From the NCBI RefSeq assembly GCF_020171925.1, contig NZ_JAIVAR010000001.1, forward strand, positions 1,240,001 through 1,304,000: a stretch of DNA of 64,000 bases, written 5' to 3'. Position numbers and translations under genes: made by a program. This DNA comes from Rossellomorea aquimaris. Lineage in GTDB: Bacteria; Bacillota; Bacilli; Bacillales; Bacillaceae_B. The notes beneath the pieces are model-generated. The model was not told where the DNA came from, searched no databases, and saw nothing but the letters and a program-made list of their open reading frames with translations. Below, in pieces: positions 36,798 to 45,107 of the stretch. Positions within the stretch are counted from its first letter, which is position 1. Each line of letters opens with the position of its first letter.

Positions 36798-38075
36798 TTA
36801 AATCCAACCCCTGAAGCGGCAGGCTTCTGCCATTTTTCTTACACCGACCATATAAGCAGCAAGCCTCATATCCACCCTTCTGGTCTGTGAAGTTTCATAA
36901 ACATTGTTAAATGAATTGATTAAGATCTTTTCGAGCTTCTCTTCTACTTCTTCCTCGGTCCAGTAATATCCCTGGTTGTTTTGGACCCATTCGAAATAAG
37001 AAACCGTTACGCCACCTGATGATGCCAATACGTCTGGAACGAGTAAAATTCCCCTTTCCGTCAGGATTTTTGTCGCCTCCAATGTAGTCGGACCATTGGC
37101 AGCCTCCACTACGATGCTTGCCCTGATATTATTCGCATTCCGTTCAGTGATCTGATTCTCGATGGCAGCTGGGACCAGTATGTCACAGTCAAGTTCCAAG
37201 AGCTCTTGGTTCGTGATTGTATTGTTGAACAACTTCGTCACTGTTCCGAAGCTATCTCTGCGATCCAATAGATAATCGATATCCAGTCCATCTTCATCAT
37301 GCAGTCCACCATATGCATCGGAAATTCCAATGACCTTTGCACCGGCATCATGCATGAACTTTGCAAGAAAACTTCCTGCATTTCCGAATCCCTGGACTAC
37401 AACGCGCGCTCCTTCAAGCTTGATTCCCTTTTTCTTTGCAGCTTCATGGATGCAGATTGTAACGCCTTTGGCGGTAGCCGTTTCCCTTCCATGCGACCCA
37501 CCAAGAACCAATGGCTTGCCCGTAATGAAACCTGGTGAATTATATTCATCAATGCGGCTGTACTCATCCATCATCCAGGCCATGATTTGAGAATTGGTGA
37601 ACACATCTGGTGCAGGAATGTCCTTTGCAGGTCCGACAATCTGACTGATTGCCCGCACGTACCCCCTACTTAGACGCTCCAGCTCCCTGAATGACATATC
37701 CCGCGGATCGCAAATGATCCCGCCTTTCCCGCCTCCGTATGGCAAATCGACAATCCCGCATTTCAAGCTCATCCAAATCGAAAGGGCTTTCACTTCCTTC
37801 TCCGTTACATTCGGGTGGAAACGGATTCCGCCTTTCGTAGGACCCACAGCATCATTGTGCTGAGCTCGATAACCCGTGAAGACCTTTACCTTGCCGTCAT
37901 CCATTCTTACAGGAATCTTGACTGTCAGCATTCTGACAGGTTCTTTCAATAATTCATATACTTCTTCAGGATACCCCAATTTATCTAAAGCGTGATGAAT
38001 AACCGTTTGTGTGGATTTCAATACATCATTCTGTTCTGATTCTTGGTGATTTGCTTTATCCTTCTCGGCTACCAT
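36798..38075 (-). CDS. gudB: NAD-specific glutamate dehydrogenase
   Basis: 425 residues from the ATG at 38073-38075, with GGGAGGT eight bases upstream. It deaminates glutamate to 2-oxoglutarate. The catalytic lysine region is [15 protein letters not shown] and the nucleotide-binding motif is [14 protein letters not shown]. The cryptic allele of laboratory B. subtilis carries a three-codon duplication around VTEKEVKA; this gene reads [14 protein letters not shown] without it, so it should encode an active enzyme. Position beside ypdA supports GudB rather than RocG. Ends at a clean terminator. Confidence 0.95.
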   Translation of the reverse strand: MVAEKDKANHQESEQNDVLKSTQTVIHHALDKLGYPEEVYELLKEPVRMLTVKIPVRMDDGKVKVFTGYRAQHNDAVGPTKGGIRFHPNVTEKEVKALSIWMSLKCGIVDLPYGGGKGGIICDPRDMSFRELERLSRGYVRAISQIVGPAKDIPAPDVFTNSQIMAWMMDEYSRIDEYNSPGFITGKPLVLGGSHGRETATAKGVTICIHEAAKKKGIKLEGARVVVQGFGNAGSFLAKFMHDAGAKVIGISDAYGGLHDEDGLDIDYLLDRRDSFGTVTKLFNNTITNQELLELDCDILVPAAIENQITERNANNIRASIVVEAANGPTTLEATKILTERGILLVPDVLASSGGVTVSYFEWVQNNQGYYWTEEEVEEKLEKILINSFNNVYETSQTRRVDMRLAAYMVGVRKMAEACRFRGWI

Positions 38076-38273
38076 GTATGTAAACCTCCCAGTATAGTTC
38101 ACTGTTTAGCGGACCCTCGTCTGCTTTCATGACATAGTATACACGTTTGGTTTCCTCTTGCAAAGATAGAAAAATAAAAAATGGATACTTTTTTGAAAAC
38201 GCTATCATTTTTATGGGAAAGAACGAATCTGAAAGATCCTTTTCCCCTCTTTTGCACTACCAATCAAGCAAAA

Positions 38274-38309
38274 TAAAAACACCTTTAGGCTGATTCGTCC
38301 TAAAAGTGA
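38274..38309 (-). terminator. Terminator after mecB
   Basis: Stem CACCTTTAGG paired with CCTAAAAGTG around a nine-base loop; followed on the minus strand by TTTTTATTTTG. It lies about 15 bp beyond the mecB stop. Confidence 0.78.
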
Positions 38310-38325
38310 TTAATTGAAAACATTA

Positions 38326-38913
38326 TTAAAAGTATTTCGTCATCATTTCCATCGCTTGTTTCAGGATGATCGGATGACCATATTCAAGCATCGTGCAAGT
38401 CGTTTGGTTGGATGACTCACCATACTCGAGAACAATCGACTCGATTGATAGCGTCCGGATCTGGGGAACATTCTCAAAAAGGAGGTAGTACTTGTTTTCC
38501 ATATGCAATAAGCTGATGTCCAATGTGCATGATTCCAAATGCTGAGTGTCTTTCAGCCTTTTTAGTACATCAATGACCCCATCCAGATCGTAAAAATAAA
38601 ATAACATATCTGTTTCCATGACAGGTTGGATCAACTCAAGGCTTCCCTCAATGTCAGAATAGTCTTCATCGTCCAATTCCAACGTAAGGATCAAACAAAT
38701 CTCTTGCTCGTCGAACGATTCTATTTCAACCGTTATTTCCATATGTGCTTCAATTCCAAATTTCCCTTGTACCTCATCCAGCATATCGTCGAACAAATCA
38801 TGCCATGATAATGAGTCTTTCCATTTGTCTTGTTCAAACAACCCTTTTTGCTCGAGTTCCTCAACACTTATGGAAAATTTGATTTTATTCTCGGAAATCC
38901 GCTCAAGTCTCAT
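38326..38913 (-). CDS. mecB: ClpCP adaptor protein, MecA/YpbH family
   Basis: 195 residues. The N-terminus MRLERISENKIKFSISVEEL is the substrate-binding segment of MecA-type adaptors, and the C-terminal region (ILEYGESSN.TT... then EYGHPIILKQAM) resembles the ClpC-binding domain. By position near gudB it matches B. subtilis MecB (YpbH), a paralogue of MecA that activates ClpC and hands substrates to ClpCP. A strongly acidic middle links the two parts. The start has a G-rich binding site. Confidence 0.88.
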   Translation of the reverse strand: MRLERISENKIKFSISVEELEQKGLFEQDKWKDSLSWHDLFDDMLDEVQGKFGIEAHMEITVEIESFDEQEICLILTLELDDEDYSDIEGSLELIQPVMETDMLFYFYDLDGVIDVLKRLKDTQHLESCTLDISLLHMENKYYLLFENVPQIRTLSIESIVLEYGESSNQTTCTMLEYGHPIILKQAMEMMTKYF

Positions 38914-38986
38914 TTGTGTGTGCCCCCCAACAGTGTGACGACTTACACCATACTATGTAGAGGGCACAAAACAGTGCATGAATACT

Positions 38987-39895
38987 TTACATTTTACTTT
39001 TCAACCATTCTTCCCAATCATCTTTTGTCCTTCCAACAATATGATTATTGTATGTTTCTTTAACGCTTCTTGGTAAATGGTCGATTGCAAAACCGCCCAT
39101 ACCAATCTCAAGGGATTCGAATTCTTCCTTCAGGGAAGTGACCAGTGATAATAAAGAATCTACATTCTCTTTCATCGTGCATGAAAAAAACAGGAACTTC
39201 GGCTTCACTTCGTTCAACACAACTTCAATATCGTCTTCCTTGATGCTGGATCCAAGGTAAATGACCTCGAAACCTTTTCTTCGAACGAATAATGTAAAAA
39301 TCAGAAGTCCTAATTCATGCCATTCCCCCGGTCCACACACCGCCACCACCTTAGGCAAAAAGCCGTTGTGCGGGAAAGAGTGCATGATGCTCCCTATCCT
39401 GGACCTGAGGATTGAACTAGCGAAATGCTCGTGCGCAGTGGTGATTTTGCCTTTTTCCCACAGGTCTCCGATTTGAACTAGTAAGCTGCCAAGGATGTCG
39501 ATTACGACCTTGTCTATCGTATAAATGGAAAATGACCTGTTAATCAGTTCCTGTGCTTGCATTTCGTCAAAGCTGAGGAGGGCCCTCAGCAGCTCATCGG
39601 AAATATTCTGGCTTCTATCCTGCTCTGCCTGCTCGCTGATCTCAACTTCTTCAAGTTCCTGCTTATCCAAAAGTGCAACTGCCTGGCTGATTGTAAAACC
39701 CTGTTTTACCTTTGACACAAGCCATTTTAAAATATTCAGGTGTTGTTCTGTATAAAGTCTATGACCGGATTCGTTCCTTACAGGGGCAATGATATTGTAT
39801 CTTCTCTCCCAAGCCCTCAACGTTCCAGGCTGAATTCCCAGGATTGTGGATACTGCTTTGATATTATACTTACCGTTTGTATTCTGGTCTTTCAT
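38987..39895 (-). CDS. MerR-type regulator with B12-binding domain (CarH/LitR-like photoreceptor)
   Basis: 302 residues from the ATG at 39893-39895 (GGGGGA upstream). Residues about 10-80 form a MerR helix-turn-helix (IKAVSTILGIQPGTLRAWERRYNII, HRLYTEQHL). The middle four-helix bundle carries the W-x9-EH signature (WEKGKITTAHEH) and the last third is a cobalamin-binding fold with GEWHELG, a variant of the ExHxxG His-ligand motif, then FEVIYLGSSI. These are the residues that in CarH/LitR hold adenosylcobalamin, which light breaks to release DNA. Known relatives control carotenoid synthesis, including in Bacillus megaterium. Targets here are unknown; no carotenoid gene is in the window. Not present at this place in B. 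subtilis. Confidence 0.86.
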   Translation of the reverse strand: MKDQNTNGKYNIKAVSTILGIQPGTLRAWERRYNIIAPVRNESGHRLYTEQHLNILKWLVSKVKQGFTISQAVALLDKQELEEVEISEQAEQDRSQNISDELLRALLSFDEMQAQELINRSFSIYTIDKVVIDILGSLLVQIGDLWEKGKITTAHEHFASSILRSRIGSIMHSFPHNGFLPKVVAVCGPGEWHELGLLIFTLFVRRKGFEVIYLGSSIKEDDIEVVLNEVKPKFLFFSCTMKENVDSLLSLVTSLKEEFESLEIGMGGFAIDHLPRSVKETYNNHIVGRTKDDWEEWLKSKM

Positions 39896-39998
39896 AGAAA
39901 TCCCCCATGCTCTTCTTTTGCTAACGTTTATTAAAATTATAGTCAAGATTTCTCATCGTGTAAAATATGTATAGGTTATGAGTAAGCTTTGTCTACTA

Positions 39999-40760
39999 TT
40001 AGCCCCTTTTTATTGTGATGAGATGCGTTTCTGGAGGTGCTCCGAGCCGGAGAGGGAGGGCTGTCGTTCCGTAGCCATTGCTGACGAGCAAGGTCGTCTC
40101 CGGACGCTTTTCCACCCTTCCTTTTTTATACAGCCCCCAACCTAGGATACGGATTTGTCCCCCGTGGGTATGTCCGCTTAACATAAGGTCGATGCCATCC
40201 TCCGACTTGACTAGCTTCACCAGCCTCGGATCATGACTCAGAAGAATATTGAAAGAAGAAGAATCAATTTTTCGAAGTGCATGGGGCAGGACCGCTCGCT
40301 GGGTACTGGCATCATCGACCCCGACCAAGTTGATGCGCCCTCCTTCAAAATCATAGGGAACGGAATCATTGACGATTTCCTTGACCCCCATCTTTAAAAG
40401 AAGCCCCTTTAGTTCTTCCGTATTCACTTCGTAATCATTATTTCCCCAAATAAAATAAACAGACCCAATGCCTGTTAATTTCTCGATATTCTCTTCCACC
40501 CGTGACATAGGCACGGTTTTTTCCGTCAAGTCGCCTCCAATGACGACAATATCTGCTTTTTGTGCACGTTCTATAATCTCGTTATGAATCTTTCGCTTAT
40601 GGATATCGGAAATGAAGAAGATCGTTAACGGTTTGGTTGAAGGAAAATGCGGAAACGAGAAAGTATGAGTCTTAACCTCATTACGATGAGCCTCCAGGTA
40701 CATAAAAAGGAGAACAAGGGCTCCCCCGGATAATACTAAAATGATGATTAATTCAAGCAT
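39999..40760 (-). CDS. ypbG: Metallophosphoesterase YpbG
   Basis: 253 residues. One N-terminal transmembrane helix (IIILVLSGGALVLLFMYLE) anchors a calcineurin-like phosphoesterase: FFISDIHKR, VIGGDLTEK, WGNNDYE, LLSHDP and LSGHTHGGQIR supply all the expected metal ligands. It resembles B. subtilis YpbG and its relatives; the substrate is unknown. Start overlaps the end of the upstream small membrane protein gene by 8 bases, so the two are coupled. Confidence 0.88.
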   Translation of the reverse strand: MLELIIILVLSGGALVLLFMYLEAHRNEVKTHTFSFPHFPSTKPLTIFFISDIHKRKIHNEIIERAQKADIVVIGGDLTEKTVPMSRVEENIEKLTGIGSVYFIWGNNDYEVNTEELKGLLLKMGVKEIVNDSVPYDFEGGRINLVGVDDASTQRAVLPHALRKIDSSSFNILLSHDPRLVKLVKSEDGIDLMLSGHTHGGQIRILGWGLYKKGRVEKRPETTLLVSNGYGTTALPLRLGAPPETHLITIKRG

Positions 40761-41151
40761 GATGGCCTCCTTGCCGACGAAAATCTAAAGAAATGATACC
40801 ATAAAATACGGCTAAAAAGGAAAAAAATAATGTCTCCCATGATCCCATCATAAAAAGTCCATACATCATGCAGACATGGACAGGGACTATTAACAGTTCT
40901 TTATGTACATCCCCTTTAAATAAACGCATCACATAATAAAATTCAGTCCTCAACAGTTTCCCCTGTATGAGCAATCCAAAAATAAAAACGATGGAAGAGG
41001 CAAAAAATTCAATTGGATGCATGACCAGTTCCACAACGATATCCGACGTCTCCTGAACGTCCATATCAGGGAACCATTTGATGAATAGATAACCAAAAAG
41101 GAAAGTGCCCAATAGCCTGAATAGATAGATAATCAAAAAAATCCCTCCCAT
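40753..41151 (-). CDS. Unknown small membrane protein
   Basis: 132 residues with about four transmembrane helices (FLIIYLFRLLGTFLFGYLF, PIEFFASSIVFIFGLLI, IVPVHVCMMYGLFMMG, TLFFSFLAVFYGIISL). I do not recognise the family and see no catalytic motif. It overlaps ypbG by 8 bases, implying translational coupling and probably a shared membrane role. Lies 47 bp downstream of the CBS-domain gene. Confidence 0.65.
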   Translation of the reverse strand: MGGIFLIIYLFRLLGTFLFGYLFIKWFPDMDVQETSDIVVELVMHPIEFFASSIVFIFGLLIQGKLLRTEFYYVMRLFKGDVHKELLIVPVHVCMMYGLFMMGSWETLFFSFLAVFYGIISLDFRRQGGHHA

Positions 41152-41198
41152 AAATCTTATGAGAAGGATTCCATTTCATACTGTTATATTCTGAAGAA

Positions 41199-41843
41199 TC
41201 ATTCGTCTTCCTTGATGTGCAGGATTCTGAATCCTGATTTCTCCAATTTATTGATGAATTTATCGACATTGTCTTTCTTTTCGATTTTCATGACAATCCG
41301 TCGCAATAGCTTATCCGTTGCATCAAAAGTAACAAGGGAAATGACTGATTCTGAATATTGCTGGATGATATCCCCAAGCCTCGCAATCCTTCCTTCTGTT
41401 TCAACGGATGTAAATGCGATACGTATCCCTTTGCGATCGATGCCGAAAGCACTCTTGAATTGGTCAAGCACATCGTAACGGGTGATGAGTCCGAGGAATT
41501 TCCTCTCTTCATCTATGACTGACAGGATGGGGAAATCTTGGAATTCAATCAACGTATCTTCGAAGACATTGCTTTCCACTAAGAATTTATCTTGATGGAT
41601 GGAAATATCCCCTGCTTTCGTTTCTTTCAGATAGGTCTCCCTATCCATCCCCGATTGAAAGAATTCTTGATAAATGTTATACCGGGTCACAACCCCGACA
41701 TATTTATCGTCCGATAACACCGGAAGGCCATCAATCTTATGATGCTCCATGACCTCCAAGGCTTTCCCAATTGAATCTTTTTCATTTACTACATAGCATT
41801 TGTGTTTTGGAATCATTGCATTTTTTACGAACAATTGAACCAC
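41199..41843 (-). CDS. CBS-pair protein with C-terminal ACT-like domain (AcuB-like)
   Basis: 214 residues: a CBS pair (about 7-60, KNAMIPKHKCYVVNEKDSIG..VLSDDKYVGVVTR, and 80-135, ending FLGLITRYDVLDQFK) followed by an ACT-like region from about residue 140 (GIRIAFTSVETEGRIARLGDII). This domain order resembles AcuB-type proteins. CBS pairs usually bind adenosyl ligands; the ligand and target here are unknown. Divergent from cotJABC, so about 190 bp hold both promoters. Confidence 0.75.
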   Translation of the reverse strand: MVQLFVKNAMIPKHKCYVVNEKDSIGKALEVMEHHKIDGLPVLSDDKYVGVVTRYNIYQEFFQSGMDRETYLKETKAGDISIHQDKFLVESNVFEDTLIEFQDFPILSVIDEERKFLGLITRYDVLDQFKSAFGIDRKGIRIAFTSVETEGRIARLGDIIQQYSESVISLVTFDATDKLLRRIVMKIEKKDNVDKFINKLEKSGFRILHIKEDE

Positions 41844-41973
41844 CTCTTTAATAATGTCCTACGATTATTTATTCCACATTTCAAAGGGTTTTCCCTTCTT
41901 ATCGAATGCTGTTTTCTCAAAGTTTGTTGTGCTCCTACCCAATCAACGGACCGTTCGAGTGTACGGAATATTG

Positions 41974-42002
41974 ACATGTTCTCCCATCCACCCTCATATC
42001 TT
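41974..42002 (+). promoter_or_regulatory. Candidate sigma-E-like promoter of cotJABC
   Basis: ACATGTT (41974-41980), 14 bases, CATATCTT (41995-42002) match the sigma-E consensus at about 5 of 7 and 6 of 8 positions. Location about 30 bp before cotJA fits, but the match is weak. Confidence 0.3.
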
Positions 42003-42036
42003 GTTACGAAGGATATTTCAATCGGGAGGGATCATC

Positions 42037-42258
42037 ATGCATGAATTCTATAGAAGTTGGCATCCTTATGTAAGTCCTTTCGATCCATGTAAACCGATTA
42101 CAACGAAGGTTTACTCCACTCCCCCAAATCTCTTCCTGGGGTTTCAGCCTCCGAACCTGGAACAGTACCCCCCAAAGGAAGCATTGAGGAAGGGGACTTT
42201 ATGGAAGGTGTTTTACGATCCTTATTACAGTCCCTATGAAAAGATGAAGGGAGAATAA
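42037..42258 (+). CDS. cotJA: Spore coat protein CotJA
   Basis: 73 residues from the ATG at 42037-42039, which has GGGAGGG upstream; longer in-frame readings run through the promoter region. It is a proline- and tyrosine-rich protein (RSWHPYVSPFDPCKPI, PNLFLGFQPPNLEQY) typical of CotJA. In B. subtilis the cotJ operon is transcribed by sigma-E in the mother cell, and CotJA and CotJC depend on each other for assembly into the coat. First gene of cotJA-cotJB-cotJC on the plus strand. Confidence 0.93.
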   Translation: MHEFYRSWHPYVSPFDPCKPITTKVYSTPPNLFLGFQPPNLEQYPPKEALRKGTLWKVFYDPYYSPYEKMKGE

Positions 42259-42261
42259 AGA

Positions 42262-42522
42262 ATGAAACAACTTCCGGAACACTATTACGAGATGATGGAA
42301 GAGTTACAGGCCGTTGATTTTGTAGTACTGGAACTCACTCTTTATCTCGATACCCATCCAAATGATCAAGCTGCCATTTCTCAATACAATATGTACGTTA
42401 AAACAAGAAAACAGATCAAAAAGAAATTCGAGAAGGAATTCGGGCCACTGACAAACTTTGGGTATAGCTACTCGAATTATCCTTGGGACTGGAAAGATGC
42501 ACCCTGGCCGTGGCAGGTTTAG
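42262..42522 (+). CDS. cotJB: Spore coat protein CotJB
   Basis: 86 residues, beginning 3 bp after the cotJA stop. The family pattern is clear: YYEMMEELQAVDFVVLEL, LYLDTHPND, and an aromatic C-terminus (YSYSNYPWDWKDAPWPW). Expected to be a component of the inner coat with CotJA and CotJC; its exact role is not known. Confidence 0.93.
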   Translation: MKQLPEHYYEMMEELQAVDFVVLELTLYLDTHPNDQAAISQYNMYVKTRKQIKKKFEKEFGPLTNFGYSYSNYPWDWKDAPWPWQV

Positions 42523-42549
42523 AAATTAGCATAGGAGGGATCCATCTAG

Positions 42550-43119
42550 ATGTGGGCATATGAAAAGAAGCTTCAATATCCGGTAAGAGTGAGCACGTGC
42601 AATCCGACCCTCGCAAAATATCTTGTTGAGCAATATGGTGGGGCTGACGGTGAATTGGCGGCAGCGCTGCGATACTTAAACCAGCGGTATACGATCCCTG
42701 ATAAGGTGATCGGACTGTTGACGGACATTGGTACTGAAGAATTTGCTCATCTGGAAATGATCGCGACCATGATTTATAAATTGACAAAGGATGCGACACC
42801 GGAAATGATGAAAGAAGCAGGTTTGGATGCACACTATGCCAATCATGACAGCGCATTATTTTATCATAATGCATCGGGTGTACCATGGACGGCTTCATAC
42901 ATTGCAGCGAAAGGGGATCCGATTGCGGATATTTATGAAGACATCGCAGCAGAAGAAAAGGCAAGGGCGACCTATCAGTGGATCATCAATTTAAGTGATG
43001 ATCCTGATTTAAACGATGGACTCAGGTACTTGCGTGAAAGGGAAATCGTGCATTCTCAACGTTTTAGGGAAGCTGCTGAAATCCTTAAAGATGAACAGGG
43101 TAAAAAGAGATTTTTTTAA
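42550..43119 (+). CDS. cotJC: Spore coat protein CotJC, manganese-catalase family
   Basis: 189 residues of the di-manganese catalase family. Metal ligands are expected in ELAAALRYLNQRY, TEEFAHLEMIAT and EEKARATYQWI with the later EREIVHSQRF. It starts MWAYEKKLQYPV as in other CotJC proteins and is 27 bp after cotJB with AGGAGG upstream. It may protect the spore from peroxide, known for related proteins but not tested here. Confidence 0.94.
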   Translation: MWAYEKKLQYPVRVSTCNPTLAKYLVEQYGGADGELAAALRYLNQRYTIPDKVIGLLTDIGTEEFAHLEMIATMIYKLTKDATPEMMKEAGLDAHYANHDSALFYHNASGVPWTASYIAAKGDPIADIYEDIAAEEKARATYQWIINLSDDPDLNDGLRYLREREIVHSQRFREAAEILKDEQGKKRFF

Positions 43120-43128
43120 ATGGCGTTC

Positions 43129-43168
43129 AGGCGTTTGGGTGCATTTATCCAAGCGCCTTTATTTTTTC
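43129..43168 (+). terminator. Terminator of cotJABC
   Basis: Stem AGGCG.TTGG paired with CCAA.CGCCT followed by TTTATTTTTTC, just after the cotJC stop. Confidence 0.8.
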
Positions 43169-43246
43169 TTGCCCAATGGAAGAAGTCCCTTGGCATTGTG
43201 GATCCATCATCCCTGAAGCATGCAATTCAATGTCAACGGGGGATAT

Positions 43247-43708
43247 TTACTTACTCCCATGATAAAGATTGATATCAAACAGACTTTTCATTTCATCGAA
43301 TACTTTGTGGCGTTTTTTCCATGCATCTTCCTTCCATAGATCCTTGCTTCTGTCGATGATTTCCTTCCTGAGATCCTGGTACTCTTTTTCTTTTTTCTCT
43401 TTCTGTTGATAAAGTACCCTCACTCCACCGAAAAGCCCCGCAAGAAATACAGCGATGATAACAAGTACAGAGTTGGATATGAAAATTGAAAACATTGTAC
43501 CAAACGAATATGAATAAGGCTCGAGTATCGCTTTCGTCAAGTAATAGAAGAAACAAAAAGAGGTAAATACAGCAATCCATAAGCAATAAAGATGCATTTT
43601 TTTTGCACGATCAAACTTTTGTTTTCGATCCACCAGGTTACTCAACATTTGTTTAGTCGCCGGGTCCGTCCACTCTTCAAACCCACGGATTGAATCATGC
43701 ATACTCAT
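43247..43708 (-). CDS. ypbF: DUF2663 membrane protein YpbF
   Basis: 153 residues with two transmembrane helices (LYCLWIAVFTSFCFFYYLT and FSIFISNSVLVIIAVFLAGLFGG) between charged ends; the C-terminal 60 residues look like a coiled coil (QQKEKKEKEYQDLRKEI). Recognised as YpbF by sequence type and by location next to ypbE. Function unknown. It converges on cotJC. Confidence 0.84.
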   Translation of the reverse strand: MSMHDSIRGFEEWTDPATKQMLSNLVDRKQKFDRAKKMHLYCLWIAVFTSFCFFYYLTKAILEPYSYSFGTMFSIFISNSVLVIIAVFLAGLFGGVRVLYQQKEKKEKEYQDLRKEIIDRSKDLWKEDAWKKRHKVFDEMKSLFDINLYHGSK

Positions 43709-43790
43709 CCACTCCCCTCATTCCATTCTATGAGGTTGTCCAATCATGTAGAATCCTTCTTTCCAAAAAGCTCTCTTCTGTTTAGGGAAT

Positions 43791-43817
43791 AAAAAAAAAC
43801 CTCACCGAAACGGTGAA
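43791..43817 (-). terminator. Terminator after ypbE
   Basis: Short stem TCACCG/CGGTGA with loop AAA, followed on the minus strand by nine T residues. It lies directly beyond the ypbE stop. Confidence 0.8.
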
Positions 43818-43819
43818 GT

Positions 43820-44515
43820 CTAATTTTCGGACAATGGAATGTTCAATACTTGTCCAGATTGGATTTCGTTGCTTGTGAGATTATTGGCTTTTTTGATGAT
43901 ATCGATTCCTTCTTGTGAATGATAGTATTTCATCGCTATCCGGAAGATCGTTTCTTGAGGCTGCACTGTATGTTGAATCACTTTTTGGCCCTCAGCATCC
44001 CCCTGCTCACTACCCGCTGTAGCGGAAGCGGTTTGCCCTTCCGGTTCTTCCACTTCTGCCGCTTTTGCAGTAGGAAGTGTTGGTTTTGTAGAGGAACCAT
44101 CTTTCTTGGTAACGGGAGTATCCTCTTCCGCATCATCTGAAGAATCCGTTTCTTCTTCAGAAGACACAGCCTCTTGGTTTTCCTCTGTCAAGATGGATTG
44201 GTCCTCTTCACCTGTTCCATCATATTGGACCTCCTCCACCTCATTATGTTCTTCAGACATCACGGCCAGAGGCTCGTTCCGGCTGTCCAAATAAGAGTAA
44301 ATACTGAATACAGTCAATGGCATCAAAATAAAGAATAAAAGTAACATACTGATTAGCGGGTACTTCAGTTTCACCTTATTTTTTTTCTTCTTTTCACGAT
44401 GAAGTTCGCTTCTAGGAGGGAGGGGTTCCCTCTTGTTTGGTACCGGGCTCTCTTGTACCCTTTCAATCTTCTGTTTTAATTTTTCTGCTCTATCACGAAA
44501 TGGGTCTCTGTTCAT
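43820..44515 (-). CDS. ypbE: LysM-domain protein YpbE
   Basis: 231 residues: a basic cytoplasmic N-terminus, one transmembrane helix (YPLISMLLLFFILMPLTVF, about residues 50-70), a long acidic, serine-threonine-rich linker, and a C-terminal LysM domain (HTVQPQETIFRIAMKYYHS, ending SGQVLNIPLSEN). It is therefore expected to reach from the membrane to peptidoglycan. Overlaps ypbD by 23 bp. Function not known; possible cell-wall scaffold. Confidence 0.86.
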   Translation of the reverse strand: MNRDPFRDRAEKLKQKIERVQESPVPNKREPLPPRSELHREKKKKNKVKLKYPLISMLLLFFILMPLTVFSIYSYLDSRNEPLAVMSEEHNEVEEVQYDGTGEEDQSILTEENQEAVSSEEETDSSDDAEEDTPVTKKDGSSTKPTLPTAKAAEVEEPEGQTASATAGSEQGDAEGQKVIQHTVQPQETIFRIAMKYYHSQEGIDIIKKANNLTSNEIQSGQVLNIPLSEN

Positions 44516-45107
44516 TAGACATCCCTTCTTCTTTTGCCTGACTTGCCTTGAATCGCATGTAAAGCCCTAATAAAAAGTCGATTATAAAATGCATCACAAT
44601 GGTGACTACTAAATTTCCTGTAGATTCATAAATGATTCCAATCAAAAAACTTAAAACCACTATATTCAAGATAAGGAACCAGTGGGCCCAATATCTAAAA
44701 TGGATGGCTGCAAAAACGATACTCGAAATAATCAGTCCAAAATGAAATTGCAGCACACCCCTGAATAACAGTTCCTCACTAAGGGAAATGGCGATCGCAA
44801 GGAGGGCTATTTCCCAAATGCTTCGATCTGAGAAGATTCTTTCGTTCACTCCTCCATCATCATAATAGCGAGGGGGAAGTTTCTTCATCAGGAACACATC
44901 AATCATGACGACAATCAGTCCGACAGTGACCCCGACAGTCCAAATGGAGGATGTATAGCGGAACTGACTTCCAAAAGTGGACCAATCTTCAAATAAGAAT
45001 ATACCTAATAAAAAGGAAATCGTTAATAGTACTATTTGAGTAAAAAACAAATGAAACGTCAATTGTCTTTTGCTGAGCTGATTGATTAAATCTCCTTGCT
45101 TTTTCAT
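44493..45107 (-). CDS. ypbD: CPBP-family intramembrane metalloprotease YpbD
   Basis: 204 residues with about six transmembrane helices. The diagnostic Abi/CPBP motifs are EELLFRGVLQF (EExxxR), FAAIHFRYW (FxxxH) and a final HFIIDFLLG. The family includes CAAX proteases and bacteriocin immunity proteins; the substrate of this one is unknown. It starts immediately after recQ and overlaps ypbE, all in one operon with ypbB. Confidence 0.88.
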   Translation of the reverse strand: MKKQGDLINQLSKRQLTFHLFFTQIVLLTISFLLGIFLFEDWSTFGSQFRYTSSIWTVGVTVGLIVVMIDVFLMKKLPPRYYDDGGVNERIFSDRSIWEIALLAIAISLSEELLFRGVLQFHFGLIISSIVFAAIHFRYWAHWFLILNIVVLSFLIGIIYESTGNLVVTIVMHFIIDFLLGLYMRFKASQAKEEGMSNEQRPIS

